A stretch of DNA of 7,391 nt from Flavobacteriia bacterium (GCA_003973375.1 QNYL01000147.1:1-7391); one strand, 5' to 3'. Counted from the first letter of the stretch, positions 1 to 7,391 are shown. Program-made: numbers and translations. Notes: a model not told the origin generated them from the sequence alone.

Positions 1-405
1 GTCATCGCCTTCTAAATAAGCATGTGCCTCATCAAAACTCATGGTTACCAAAAAAGGGAAGGGTACTTCTGTTTCTTCACCATTCTCATCTTCTTCACGA
101 GCAACAATGAAACAACTTGGCTCAGGTGACATCAGATTATGGTAGTAGCTTTCACACTCATCCAAAAAAAGCTTCATTTTTAGACCACTATAAATAAGTT
201 GCTGATGATCTCCTTGCTGAATACTTTTGGTTTGTGTCTTACCACCCTCAAACACAACAATTCCAACGGCATCCCAAACTTCATCCACCCAAAGACTTGA
301 TGAAGGTTTGCTTTGCATGATGACAGAGATCGAAAAACTATTCGGAAGATTCACTTCAAGTGTATGATCATGAGAATGATCTGATTTGATATTTACGTTA
401 GTCAT
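1..405 (-). CDS. DUF3305 domain protein, N-terminal part (C-terminus beyond the left edge)
   Basis: An open frame of 135 codons starts at ATG 405-403 and reaches the window edge without a stop. It begins MTNVNIKSDHSHDHT. From about residue 23 it matches my memory of the DUF3305 pattern: a beta strand SFSISVIM, the paired tryptophans W39 and W44 in LWVDEVWDAVGI, QQLIYSGLKMKLFLDE at 68-83, ESYYHNLMSPEPSCFIVAR at 85-103, then a strand and FDEAHAYLEGDD at 124-135. Family members are usually somewhat longer, so a few dozen residues are probably missing. DUF3305 has no established biochemical function. In beta- and gammaproteobacteria it sits beside DUF3306, ferredoxin-like and formate dehydrogenase genes, so a role in molybdoenzyme maturation is guessed. 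No signal peptide is visible, so it is probably cytoplasmic. No in-frame ATG, GTG or TTG precedes 405 before a stop at 460-462. No clear ribosome binding site is seen. It is out of place next to Bacteroidota genes. Confidence 0.82.
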   Translation of the reverse strand, partial: MTNVNIKSDHSHDHTLEVNLPNSFSISVIMQSKPSSSLWVDEVWDAVGIVVFEGGKTQTKSIQQGDHQQLIYSGLKMKLFLDECESYYHNLMSPEPSCFIVAREEDENGEETEVPFPFLVTMSFDEAHAYLEGDD

Positions 406-516
406 TACATAAATAAAAGCAATTAACGTGCCATCAAATACATGAGGAGGATAAAGCCTCTAAGAATACACCCCCCCTAGTTTTTACTATTTTTAACGAT
501 TGAACAAAACGTTCTA
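406..516. other. Gene-free spacer that probably contains the joint between two sequence sources
   Basis: These 111 bases separate the start of the DUF3305 gene from the premature end of the PspC-like remnant, both on the minus strand. I see no gene, tRNA or strong hairpin. The stretch includes a run of seven C at 471-477 and two weak four-base inverted pairs (GAGG/CCTC around 444-460 and GAAC/GTTC around 502-514). No transposase fragment, terminal inverted repeat or attachment-like repeat is visible. Because proteobacterial-type coding ends at 405 and flavobacterial-type coding begins at about 519, a joint should lie in between. That location is inference. Confidence 0.5.
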
Positions 517-675
517 TTAATAAATACCAAAGGATAAGCCTACTGTAACAAATGAAATATAAATAAAGAACAGTCTGACATTGGTTACCCTTATGCCCAT
601 TTTATCAGCAAGCCGGGTAGAAACATCAAAGCCTCTGCGCTCAAAAAAATACCGAATCGAATCAATAAATTTCAT
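517..675 (-). pseudogene. Truncated small PspC-domain protein of the flavobacterial type (52 codons)
   Basis: ATG at 675-673 opens a 52-codon frame ending at TAA 519-517. The product starts MKFIDSIRYFFERRGFDVST and continues RLADKMGIRVTNVRLFFIY, then SFVTVGLSFGIY and stop. This strongly resembles the small PspC-domain proteins common in Flavobacteriia. As I remember them, these continue after the G-x-Y with a further hydrophobic stretch, then a basic segment and an end like TKRSSVFDL, reaching about 70-80 residues. Here the helix-turn-helix-like ADKMGIRVTNVR part is intact, but the membrane segment stops after about 18 residues and the conserved tail is absent in all frames downstream. I therefore call it a 3'-truncated gene. 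It is divergent from uvrA, separated by 129 bases. PspC-domain proteins are membrane-associated; the role of this short form is unknown. A naturally short protein is less likely but possible. Confidence 0.68.
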
Positions 676-741
676 ACATCATTTTTTTTGCAATTTAAAA
701 AAATAAAAATTACAACTCTTATATTTAAACAAGTAAAATTT

Positions 742-770
742 CAAAGGTTTAGAATTAATGTCCGTTTCAA
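742..770 (-). promoter_or_regulatory. Possible Bacteroidota-type promoter for the PspC-like gene
   Basis: Read on the minus strand, TTG (770-768) is followed after 18 bases by AACCTTTG (749-742). This is close to the Bacteroidota consensus TTG-N19-TAnnTTTG, with one mismatch in the -7 box. Transcription would begin near 736 and leave an A/T-rich leader of about 60 bases before ATG 675. The background is very AT-rich, so chance matches are likely. Confidence 0.28.
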
Positions 771-775
771 TTGCT

Positions 776-783
776 TAAATTTG
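776..783 (+). promoter_or_regulatory. -7 promoter element upstream of uvrA
   Basis: TAAATTTG fits the Bacteroidota primary-sigma -7 consensus TAnnTTTG exactly and lies 21 bases before the uvrA ATG, which implies a very short leader. No good TTG -33 element is found at the expected distance (about 753-757), so this rests on the -7 box alone. I see no LexA-like palindrome in 676-804 that would point to SOS control. Confidence 0.42.
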
Positions 784-804
784 CGGTTTTCCTATTTTTA
801 ATTT

Positions 805-3630
805 ATGAGCGAAGAGTTGAAATATATTGAGGTATTTGGTGCCAGAGTACATAACCTGAAAAATATCGACGTAAAGATACCTCGTGATAAACTGGTGGTT
901 ATTACCGGATTAAGCGGGAGCGGAAAATCTTCACTGGCTTTTGATACCATTTATGCAGAAGGACAACGCAGATATATTGAAACTTTTTCAGCTTATGCGA
1001 GGCAATTTCTCGGAGGACTTGAAAGACCTGATGTTGATAAAATTGAGGGATTATCGCCGGTAATTGCCATTGAACAAAAGACCACAAGCAAGAATCCCCG
1101 GTCAACTGTAGGCACCATTACCGAGATCTACGATTTTCTCCGCTTGCTTTTTGCCCGTGTTGCCGAAGCCTATTCATACAATACCGATGAAAAAATGGTC
1201 AATTATAATGATAATCAGATCAAAGATCTGATCCTTAAGGATTTCGACAATAAAAAGATCATGATTCTCGCCCCTGTAATCAAATCGAGAAAAGGACATT
1301 ACCGTGAATTTTTTGAAACCATTGCAAAACAAGGCTTTGTAAGGGTAAGGGTTGATGGTCAAATAACCGAGATCACAAGGGGAATGCGGCTTGACCGTTA
1401 TAAAACCCACGATATAGAAATTGTAATTGATCGTTTACTGGTAAATGAACGAATAGAAAAAAGATTATCAGATACCATACAGACAGCCATGTATCATGGT
1501 GATGATACGATCATGGTAATGGACTTTGAAAATGAAAAACCAAGGTATTTCAGCAGGAATCTGATGTGCCCCACCACGGGTATTTCCTATCCTCAACCGG
1601 AACCCAATTCATTTTCATTCAACTCTCCAAAAGGCGCCTGCAGTCATTGCCATGGAATAGGAAAAGTGTTTGAAATCAACCTCAGCAAGATCATACCCGA
1701 TCCAAAAGTATCTATACAGAAAGGAGGCATCGTTCCTTTGGGAGAACAAAAAAACAGCTGGATCTTTAAGCAAATTAAACTAATCGCTCAGAAATATAAT
1801 TTCTCTCTTGCAGATCCGATAGAATCTATTCCTAAAGAGGCGATGAATGTTATCCTCTACGGAGGTAAAGACCGCTTTGAGATCAGTTCAAAAGAACTGG
1901 GAATCACACGCAATTATGAGATCGATTTTGAAGGAATTACAAATTTTATAGAAAATCAGTTCAAGGACAGTGATTCAAGTTCGCTAAAACGCTGGGCAAA
2001 GAGTTTTATGGAAGAAATTTCCTGCCCTGTTTGCGAAGGAAAACGATTAAAAAAAGAATCATTATACTTTAAGATCCATGGCCGGTCTATTGCAGATCTT
2101 TCAGAACTGGACATCATTCACCTGGCGGAATGGTTTAAAAAAATACCTGAACATCTCTCTGAAAGACAAAATGTTATCGCAAAAGAGATCCTTAAAGAAC
2201 TAAATACCCGGATTCAGTTCTTACTCGATGTTGGCCTGGATTATCTCTCACTGAACAGAAGTTCAAAAACCTTATCGGGAGGAGAAGCACAAAGAATCCG
2301 ACTGGCTACACAGATAGGCTCTCAGCTTGTTGGTGTTTTGTATATTTTAGATGAACCCAGTATTGGTTTGCACCAAAGTGATAATCAAAAACTTATTGAA
2401 TCCCTGCAAAGATTACGCGATCTGGGGAATTCGGTTATTGTTGTTGAACACGATAAGGAGATGATAGAATCGGCTGATCATGTGATCGACATCGGGCCGG
2501 AGGCCGGAAAACACGGTGGCAAGATCATCAGCGAAGGCACACCTGAAGAGATCTTAAAAAGTAATACGATTACGGCAGCATATCTCAACGGAACCAAATT
2601 CTTTGAAATACCAAAGGAAAGAAGAAAAGGTAACGGGAAGACAATTGTTTTAAAAGGAGCCACAGGGAATAATTTAAAAAATGTTACTTTGGAAATCCCG
2701 TTAAACAAAATGATCTGTGTTACCGGAGTTTCGGGCAGCGGAAAATCAAGTCTGATCAATGAAACCCTCTACCCTATTTTAAATAAGCATTTATACCATG
2801 CCGTAAAAAAACCTTTAGCCTACAAAAGTATTGAAGGCATTGAAAATATTGATAAGATCATCGATATCAACCAAAGCCCGATCGGAAGAACCCCGCGTTC
2901 CAACCCCGCTACCTATACCGGTGTTTTTGGTGAAATCCGCAGTCTTTTTGCCAAAACGCCTGAAGCCCAGATCAGAGGTTATAAACCGGGGAGATTTTCT
3001 TTTAACGTTAAGGAAGGCAGATGTGAAACCTGTAAAGGAGGGGGCGTAAGGGTAATTGAAATGAATTTTTTACCCGATGTTGAAGTGGAATGCGAAACCT
3101 GCCAGGGTAAACGTTTTACACGTGAAACACTGGAGATCAGATATAAAGGCAAATCTATTTCTGATGTTCTGAATATGACCATCAATGAATCAGTTTCCTT
3201 TTTTGAACACATTCCAAAGATCTATAAGAAACTGAAAACCATTCAGGATGTAGGACTTGGCTATATCACTTTGGGGCAGCAATCCACTACCTTGTCAGGG
3301 GGGGAAGCCCAAAGGATTAAACTGGCCTCCGAACTTTCAAAAAGAGATACCGGGAATACTTTGTATATTTTAGATGAGCCCACTACCGGACTCCATTTTG
3401 AAGATATCAATATTCTGATGAAAGTACTCAATAAACTGGTTGATAAAGGAAATACCGTGATCATTATAGAACACAACCTCGATGTGATAAAGATGAGCGA
3501 CTATATTATTGATATCGGTCCGAAAGGAGGTGAAAAAGGTGGAAAGATCATCTTTGAGGGAACTCCGGAAGAGATCATAAAAAATAAGAAAAGTTTAACC
3601 GGACAGTTTCTTAAAAAAGAATTACATTAG
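805..3630 (+). CDS. uvrA: UvrABC excision nuclease subunit A (UvrA)
   Basis: Complete 941-residue UvrA, the usual family length. UvrA is the damage-sensing ABC-type ATPase of nucleotide excision repair; it dimerises, scans DNA and loads UvrB in the cytoplasm. Both ATPase halves are intact. The first has Walker [10 protein letters not shown] (35-43), signature LSGGEAQR (490-497) and Walker B LYILDEPS with D516/E517. The second has Walker [10 protein letters not shown] (641-649), LSGGEAQR (830-837) and Walker B with D857/E858. The C-terminal zinc module is complete (C740, C743, C763, C766). The first zinc-module region reads CPTTG at 255-259 with C279 and C282, so position 258 is Thr where many UvrA proteins have Cys; I believe this is common in Bacteroidota. 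CPVCEGKR lies at 407-414. The start ATG gives the normal beginning ([20 protein letters not shown]). No Shine-Dalgarno is seen, as is typical for the phylum. It is first in a likely three-gene unit. Confidence 0.99.
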   Translation: MSEELKYIEVFGARVHNLKNIDVKIPRDKLVVITGLSGSGKSSLAFDTIYAEGQRRYIETFSAYARQFLGGLERPDVDKIEGLSPVIAIEQKTTSKNPRSTVGTITEIYDFLRLLFARVAEAYSYNTDEKMVNYNDNQIKDLILKDFDNKKIMILAPVIKSRKGHYREFFETIAKQGFVRVRVDGQITEITRGMRLDRYKTHDIEIVIDRLLVNERIEKRLSDTIQTAMYHGDDTIMVMDFENEKPRYFSRNLMCPTTGISYPQPEPNSFSFNSPKGACSHCHGIGKVFEINLSKIIPDPKVSIQKGGIVPLGEQKNSWIFKQIKLIAQKYNFSLADPIESIPKEAMNVILYGGKDRFEISSKELGITRNYEIDFEGITNFIENQFKDSDSSSLKRWAKSFMEEISCPVCEGKRLKKESLYFKIHGRSIADLSELDIIHLAEWFKKIPEHLSERQNVIAKEILKELNTRIQFLLDVGLDYLSLNRSSKTLSGGEAQRIRLATQIGSQLVGVLYILDEPSIGLHQSDNQKLIESLQRLRDLGNSVIVVEHDKEMIESADHVIDIGPEAGKHGGKIISEGTPEEILKSNTITAAYLNGTKFFEIPKERRKGNGKTIVLKGATGNNLKNVTLEIPLNKMICVTGVSGSGKSSLINETLYPILNKHLYHAVKKPLAYKSIEGIENIDKIIDINQSPIGRTPRSNPATYTGVFGEIRSLFAKTPEAQIRGYKPGRFSFNVKEGRCETCKGGGVRVIEMNFLPDVEVECETCQGKRFTRETLEIRYKGKSISDVLNMTINESVSFFEHIPKIYKKLKTIQDVGLGYITLGQQSTTLSGGEAQRIKLASELSKRDTGNTLYILDEPTTGLHFEDINILMKVLNKLVDKGNTVIIIEHNLDVIKMSDYIIDIGPKGGEKGGKIIFEGTPEEIIKNKKSLTGQFLKKELH

Positions 3631-3678
3631 CTTTTTCTGAAAAATAAAAACAATTAAATAATTAAAATAACTACGAAA

Positions 3679-4392
3679 ATGATTCCATATGAAGATAAAA
3701 AAATAAGGGAAAAATTAAAGATGAGAACATGGAATGAGATCAAAACTAACGATTCCTGGGCTATTTTTAAGATCATGAGCGAGTTTGTTGAAGGATATGA
3801 AAAACTTAGCCGTATAGGTCCGTGTATCAGTATTTTTGGTTCTGCAAGAATGAAACGCGATGAAAAATATTATGGCATCGCCGAAAATATTGCCTATAAA
3901 CTTACCAAAAGAGGTTATGGTGTTATTACCGGTGGCGGCCCCGGAATTATGGAAGCTGCCAACAAGGGAGCCCAGCGAGGTGGTGGTGTTTCTGTTGGAC
4001 TTAACATTGAATTACCTCACGAGCAAAAGGATAATCCTTATATTGATCAGGATAAGAATCTGGATTTTGACTACTTTTTTGTAAGAAAAGTAATGTTTGT
4101 AAAATATGCCCAGGCCTTTGTTGCCCTGCCCGGCGGTTTTGGCACCCTTGATGAACTTTTTGAAGCAATAACTCTGATCCAGACACATAAAATAGGTAAT
4201 TTCCCGATCATTCTGGTCGGTAAGGAATTTTGGGGAGGCTTACTGGACTGGATCAAAAGTACTATGCTGGAAAAATTCCATACTGTGAGTTCAAACGATC
4301 TGGAACTTTTTACTATTGTTGATGATCCTGATGAAGTAGTTCAGCTGATCGACAGCTTTTATAAAAAGCACCATCTCAGCCCTAATTTCTAA
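3679..4392 (+). CDS. LOG family (TIGR00730-type) nucleotide 5'-monophosphate phosphoribohydrolase
   Basis: Complete 237-residue Rossmann-fold protein. LOG proteins cleave the N-glycosidic bond of nucleoside 5'-monophosphates to a free base and ribose 5-phosphate. They are often misnamed lysine decarboxylases, and in plants and some bacteria they activate cytokinins. The nucleotide-binding elements are present: IFGSAR (52-57), TGGGPGIMEAANKGA (84-98), the FFVRK stretch with R136, and PGGFGTLDE (151-159) with the conserved Glu at 159. A 45-residue helical N-terminal extension (KIREKLKMRTWNEIK, DSWAIFKIMSEFVEGYE) and the SPNF C-terminus resemble Bacteroidota members. That is why I keep ATG 3679 rather than the in-frame ATG at 3721. 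No signal peptide is seen, so it is cytoplasmic. It begins 48 bases after uvrA and ends 20 bases before the next gene, with no terminator between. The physiological substrate cannot be told from sequence; general purine nucleotide turnover is more likely than hormone production. Confidence 0.93.
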   Translation: MIPYEDKKIREKLKMRTWNEIKTNDSWAIFKIMSEFVEGYEKLSRIGPCISIFGSARMKRDEKYYGIAENIAYKLTKRGYGVITGGGPGIMEAANKGAQRGGGVSVGLNIELPHEQKDNPYIDQDKNLDFDYFFVRKVMFVKYAQAFVALPGGFGTLDELFEAITLIQTHKIGNFPIILVGKEFWGGLLDWIKSTMLEKFHTVSSNDLELFTIVDDPDEVVQLIDSFYKKHHLSPNF

Positions 4393-4412
4393 TGTTAAAC
4401 TGTTTTTAAAAA

Positions 4413-7223
4413 TTGCAAAAGAGAGCCCTGTTCATATTATTCCTGCTGAATATCTTTGCATACACTTATGCTCAGAACAATCAGCTGAATATCAATGCCA
4501 CGCTTATTCCAGGCAATCAAACCATTGCTATTCAGCAGGATATTGTTTTTTACAATCAAAGCAATAATAAACTGGACACGATCTTTTTACACAACTGGGC
4601 CAACGCCTATCTGAACAAAAAGACTCCCCTCTCAAAACGATTACTGGAAAATTACGACAGAAGTTTCTTTTTTGCAAAGCCAAAAGCCCGGGGATTTTCA
4701 AAGATTGAGAGTATGACGGCAGATGATAATTCCATTCGCTGGGAAGCATACAAAGACCTGCCGGATATCATTGCAGTAATCTTAAAAAAACCTTTAGAGC
4801 CCGGTGATTCTGTTAAAATTGATCTGTCTTATCTGGTAAAGATTCCTTATGATAAGTTTACCAAATACGGATTTAAAGAGAATAATTACAATTTAAGATA
4901 CTGGTATATCACTCCGGCAGTTTATGATGGTAAATGGCAACTGATGAGCAATATGGATATGGATGATCTGTTTATGGCTCCCACCGATTATAAACTTAAA
5001 TTTGAGATTCCTAGGGGATTTACTTTGCACAGCGATCTTGACGGTGAAATGCAAATCGAGGGAAATCAGGTTATTTACGATCTTTACGGAAAGGACCGGA
5101 CAGATATCGAACTAAGTATCAAACTTATGAAAGATTACGAGACTTACAATACCGATTCGGTAGATGTAATCTCAAATCTTAAAAGTATAAGTTTGTCTAA
5201 AACCGTAAGAACCGATGTGCTGAACCGGCAGCTCGATTTTATCACTGAATTCCTGGGGGCTTATCCCCACAAAAAATTACTCGTAAGCAATATCACTTAC
5301 AAAAAAAATCCTGTTTACGGATTAAATCAGTTGCCTAAGAAAATGGCTCCTTTCAGTAAGGTATTTGAATGGGATATCAAAATGTTCAAAGCACTTACAA
5401 GAAAATATATTGATAATACTTTACTGGTAAACCGCCGGACTGATTACTGGCTTGTTGATGGGATCCAGATCTATCTTATGATGGAGTATGTAAACACTTA
5501 TTACCCCGATATTAAAGCAACCGGAAAGATATCGAATTTGTGGTTCTTTAAAAATTACACCCTTGCCAAGCTTAAGTTTAACGGAAAATATCCACTGGTT
5601 TATCAGTTTGCAGCAAGAAAAAATATAGATCAGTCTCTGATCACCAGAGCAGATTCTCTTTCCAATTTCAACAGGAAAATTGTAAACAAATACAAGGCCG
5701 CCTTAGGATTACGCTATCTAAATGCCTATTTGAACGATTCTACAGTAAACAAAAGTATTAAGGAATATTACCGGAATAATTTGTTGAAATTAAGTAAAAG
5801 TAATGAATTCAAAGATCTTGTAAATAACAAAACTACTAAGAGAACTGATGCCTTTTTTGAAGATTATCTCAAAACCAAAAAGAAGATCGATTACACCATC
5901 AAATCGGTTAAAAAGGAAAAGGATTCTTTAACGGTTACGATTGAGAACAAAAGCAATTTGACGGCTCCTGTGGCTATTTACGGCGTAAAGGACAGAGAAA
6001 TTCTGTTTAAACGATGGGTAACCGAAATAGAAACAGAGAAAGAGGTGAAGATTCCAAGAGATGGATTTGACCGAATTTCACTGAATTATGAATATTTATA
6101 TCCGGAAGTTAATTTAAGGAACAACTGGAAGAAGGTAGATAATAAGATCTTAAACCGACCCGTAAAATTTACTTTTTTCAAGGATATTGAAGATCCGTAT
6201 TACAACCAAATCTTCTACAATGTTTTTGTTGAATACAACTATTACGACGGACTTATCTTTGGTCCTCAGTTGTATAATCAGGCCATGTTTAAAAAAAAAT
6301 GGTTGTATCAGGTCACACCTGCCTATGCTTTTAAAAGTAAAAGCCTGATCGGATCTTTATATTTGCGCTATCAGTATCTTCCCGAGAATTCTATTGTGTA
6401 CCGCTACAGTGCCGGTCTTTCAGCAAGCGAATCACATTATGATGCCGATCTGTCCTATAAAAAATTATATCCTTTCTTTACCATTGAATTCAACCGGAAA
6501 TCCTTACGGGATGTAGGAGGCAGTTACCTTACTTTCAGGTATAACCTTGTAGATAAAGAAACCGCGCCCGGAGCTGTTGAAAACGAATCTGACAGTTATA
6601 ATATTTTAGATATCCGGTATGGATACTCACAACCCAACATTATTGATGATCTGAGGTATTTTATAGATTTTCAATACAATACAAATTTCAGCAAGATCGC
6701 ATTAGATCTCAGGTACAGAAAGCTTACCGATAAAGAACGCCAGCTAGATTTCAGGCTCTTTTTCGGATCATTCCTGTTCAATCATACCTCCTCCGATTTC
6801 TTTAGTTTTGCCTTAGACCGTCCGAGTGATTATCTTTTTGAATACGGATATCTGGGAAGATCAGAGGATTCAGGTTTTCTAAGCCAACAGATCATTATCT
6901 CTGAAGGAGGATTTAAATCGATATTTGATGAAAAACATGCCAACCAGTGGTTGTTGAGCAGTAATGTAAGTATGAGTATCTGGAGATGGATAGAAGTTTA
7001 TAGCGATGCCGGTTTTGTAAAAAATCACGATAACAGTGCCTATTTCAGATATGACAGCGGAATACGGTTTAACTTTATACACAATTTCCTGGAAATTTAT
7101 TTTCCGATGCAATCCAGCAATGGTTTTGAACCTGCCATGCCCGACTATTTTTCCAGGGTCAGGTATATATTAACTTTCGATCCGGTAAGAATCTACAATT
7201 TTGCGAAAAGAGGATTCTATTGA
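4413..7223 (+). CDS. Exported M1-aminopeptidase-like protein lacking the zinc motif, with C-terminal outer-membrane barrel-like domain
   Basis: 936 residues. The start is TTG at 4413: a stop lies two codons upstream (4407-4409), there is no nearby in-frame ATG, and only this start gives the full signal peptide (Lys3-Arg4, hydrophobic core, AYTYA|Q cleavage after residue 20). Residues about 22-260 are beta-rich, like the M1 N-terminal domain. About 285-490 resembles the M1 catalytic and helical region: NPVYGLNQLP (299-308) where GAMEN is expected, WLVDGIQIYL (346-355) where WLNEGFATY is expected, and KYKAALGLRYL plus DAFFEDYL (479-486) further on. No HExxH exists anywhere. At the canonical 23-residue offset from D349 (the Glu ligand position) lies KALTR (326-330), so zinc chemistry appears lost. 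An Ig-like stretch follows. Residues about 585-936 show alternating amphipathic strands rich in Tyr/Phe and end in RGFY, suggesting an outer-membrane barrel. I recall similar flavobacterial proteins annotated as aminopeptidases. Function unknown; a surface scaffold or binding role is inference. Confidence 0.85.
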   Translation: MQKRALFILFLLNIFAYTYAQNNQLNINATLIPGNQTIAIQQDIVFYNQSNNKLDTIFLHNWANAYLNKKTPLSKRLLENYDRSFFFAKPKARGFSKIESMTADDNSIRWEAYKDLPDIIAVILKKPLEPGDSVKIDLSYLVKIPYDKFTKYGFKENNYNLRYWYITPAVYDGKWQLMSNMDMDDLFMAPTDYKLKFEIPRGFTLHSDLDGEMQIEGNQVIYDLYGKDRTDIELSIKLMKDYETYNTDSVDVISNLKSISLSKTVRTDVLNRQLDFITEFLGAYPHKKLLVSNITYKKNPVYGLNQLPKKMAPFSKVFEWDIKMFKALTRKYIDNTLLVNRRTDYWLVDGIQIYLMMEYVNTYYPDIKATGKISNLWFFKNYTLAKLKFNGKYPLVYQFAARKNIDQSLITRADSLSNFNRKIVNKYKAALGLRYLNAYLNDSTVNKSIKEYYRNNLLKLSKSNEFKDLVNNKTTKRTDAFFEDYLKTKKKIDYTIKSVKKEKDSLTVTIENKSNLTAPVAIYGVKDREILFKRWVTEIETEKEVKIPRDGFDRISLNYEYLYPEVNLRNNWKKVDNKILNRPVKFTFFKDIEDPYYNQIFYNVFVEYNYYDGLIFGPQLYNQAMFKKKWLYQVTPAYAFKSKSLIGSLYLRYQYLPENSIVYRYSAGLSASESHYDADLSYKKLYPFFTIEFNRKSLRDVGGSYLTFRYNLVDKETAPGAVENESDSYNILDIRYGYSQPNIIDDLRYFIDFQYNTNFSKIALDLRYRKLTDKERQLDFRLFFGSFLFNHTSSDFFSFALDRPSDYLFEYGYLGRSEDSGFLSQQIIISEGGFKSIFDEKHANQWLLSSNVSMSIWRWIEVYSDAGFVKNHDNSAYFRYDSGIRFNFIHNFLEIYFPMQSSNGFEPAMPDYFSRVRYILTFDPVRIYNFAKRGFY

Positions 7224-7391
7224 TCAGAATACCCCGAAATGAACACTTTTTGCTCCTAAAAAACACATCTTTACATCTACAAACACAACTTGAGTTTCTG
7301 ATAAATAATTAATTGTAAATTTTTAAAAATTATCTTTATATATCTGATTATCAATATAGTAAATAATATTTTTCAAATAAAATATCAGTTT
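7224..7391. other. AT-rich intergenic tail with no recognisable gene
   Basis: These 168 bases after the M1-like gene carry no open frame I would support and no classical GC-rich terminator hairpin. They contain a 14-base all-A/T palindrome (AATTTTTAAAAATT, 7318-7331) and a small TGAT-T-ATCA inverted pair flanked by ATAT near 7338-7355. TATCTTTA at 7331-7338 is one base from the Bacteroidota -7 consensus, so a promoter for a gene beyond the right edge is possible. Composition alone could produce all of these. Confidence 0.35.

Noticed and set aside
406..516. Mobile element or phage attachment site at the joint
   Set aside because: No transposase or integrase coding, terminal inverted repeats, tRNA end or direct repeats could be found in the spacer.
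448..541. Near-repeat AGGATAAAGCCT (448-459) and AGGATAAGCCT (531-541) on both sides of the suspected joint
   Set aside because: The right copy lies within well-matching PspC-like coding sequence and the two differ by an indel, so it does not work as a target-site duplication or recombination overlap. Chance is adequate.
2831..3049. Plus-strand 72-codon frame within uvrA
   Set aside because: It is an out-of-frame shadow of the strongly conserved UvrA second half and has no family likeness.
3631..3678. Terminator or promoter between uvrA and the LOG gene
   Set aside because: There is no hairpin and no TAnnTTTG box in these 48 bases, so read-through is the simpler view.
4528..4749. Minus-strand 73-codon frame opposite the M1-like gene
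   Set aside because: It lies entirely antisense to a well-supported signal-peptide and N-terminal domain region and shows no recognisable protein character.
7318..7331. Perfect palindrome AATTTTTAAAAATT as an operator or terminator
   Set aside because: It consists only of A and T in a very AT-rich tail, has no GC stem, and no loop, so it is expected by composition.

Overview
The window looks like DNA from a member of the Bacteroidota, most probably class Flavobacteriia. The genome is AT-rich and no gene has a convincing Shine-Dalgarno sequence. A TAnnTTTG-type -7 element lies just upstream of uvrA. The UvrA and LOG proteins have the sequence style of that group, and the third large gene encodes a secreted protein of a Bacteroidota-type outer-membrane family.

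Layout, left to right. (1) At 1-405, minus strand, is the N-terminal 135 codons of a DUF3305 protein, a family I know from Proteobacteria, where it sits near formate dehydrogenase genes. It runs off the left edge. (2) At 406-516 is a spacer without genes that contains a run of seven C. (3) At 517-675, minus strand, is a 52-codon remnant of a small flavobacterial PspC-domain protein; the match stops in the middle of the expected membrane segment. (4) At 676-804 is a divergent AT-rich promoter region. (5) At 805-3630 is a complete, canonical uvrA. (6) At 3679-4392 is a complete LOG-family (TIGR00730-type) nucleotide hydrolase gene. (7) At 4413-7223 is a 936-residue exported protein that combines an M1-aminopeptidase-like region lacking the zinc motif with a C-terminal region that looks like an outer-membrane beta-barrel. 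(8) The last 168 bases are AT-rich and non-coding.

uvrA, the LOG gene and the M1-like/barrel gene share one strand with gaps of 48 and 20 bases and no visible terminator between them, so they are probably one transcription unit. Their known or presumed jobs (nucleotide excision repair, purine nucleotide salvage, envelope) do not form an obvious pathway.

Two things deserve attention. First, the left ~500 bases appear to come from a different source than the rest: a proteobacterial-type gene abuts a flavobacterial gene that is cut off mid-domain. This is either a horizontal insertion/deletion joint or a chimeric assembly, and the second cannot be excluded from sequence alone. Second, the M1-like protein has no HExxH anywhere, yet keeps the architecture around the site, which suggests a pseudopeptidase fused to an outer-membrane barrel. 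The rest of the window is ordinary housekeeping sequence.
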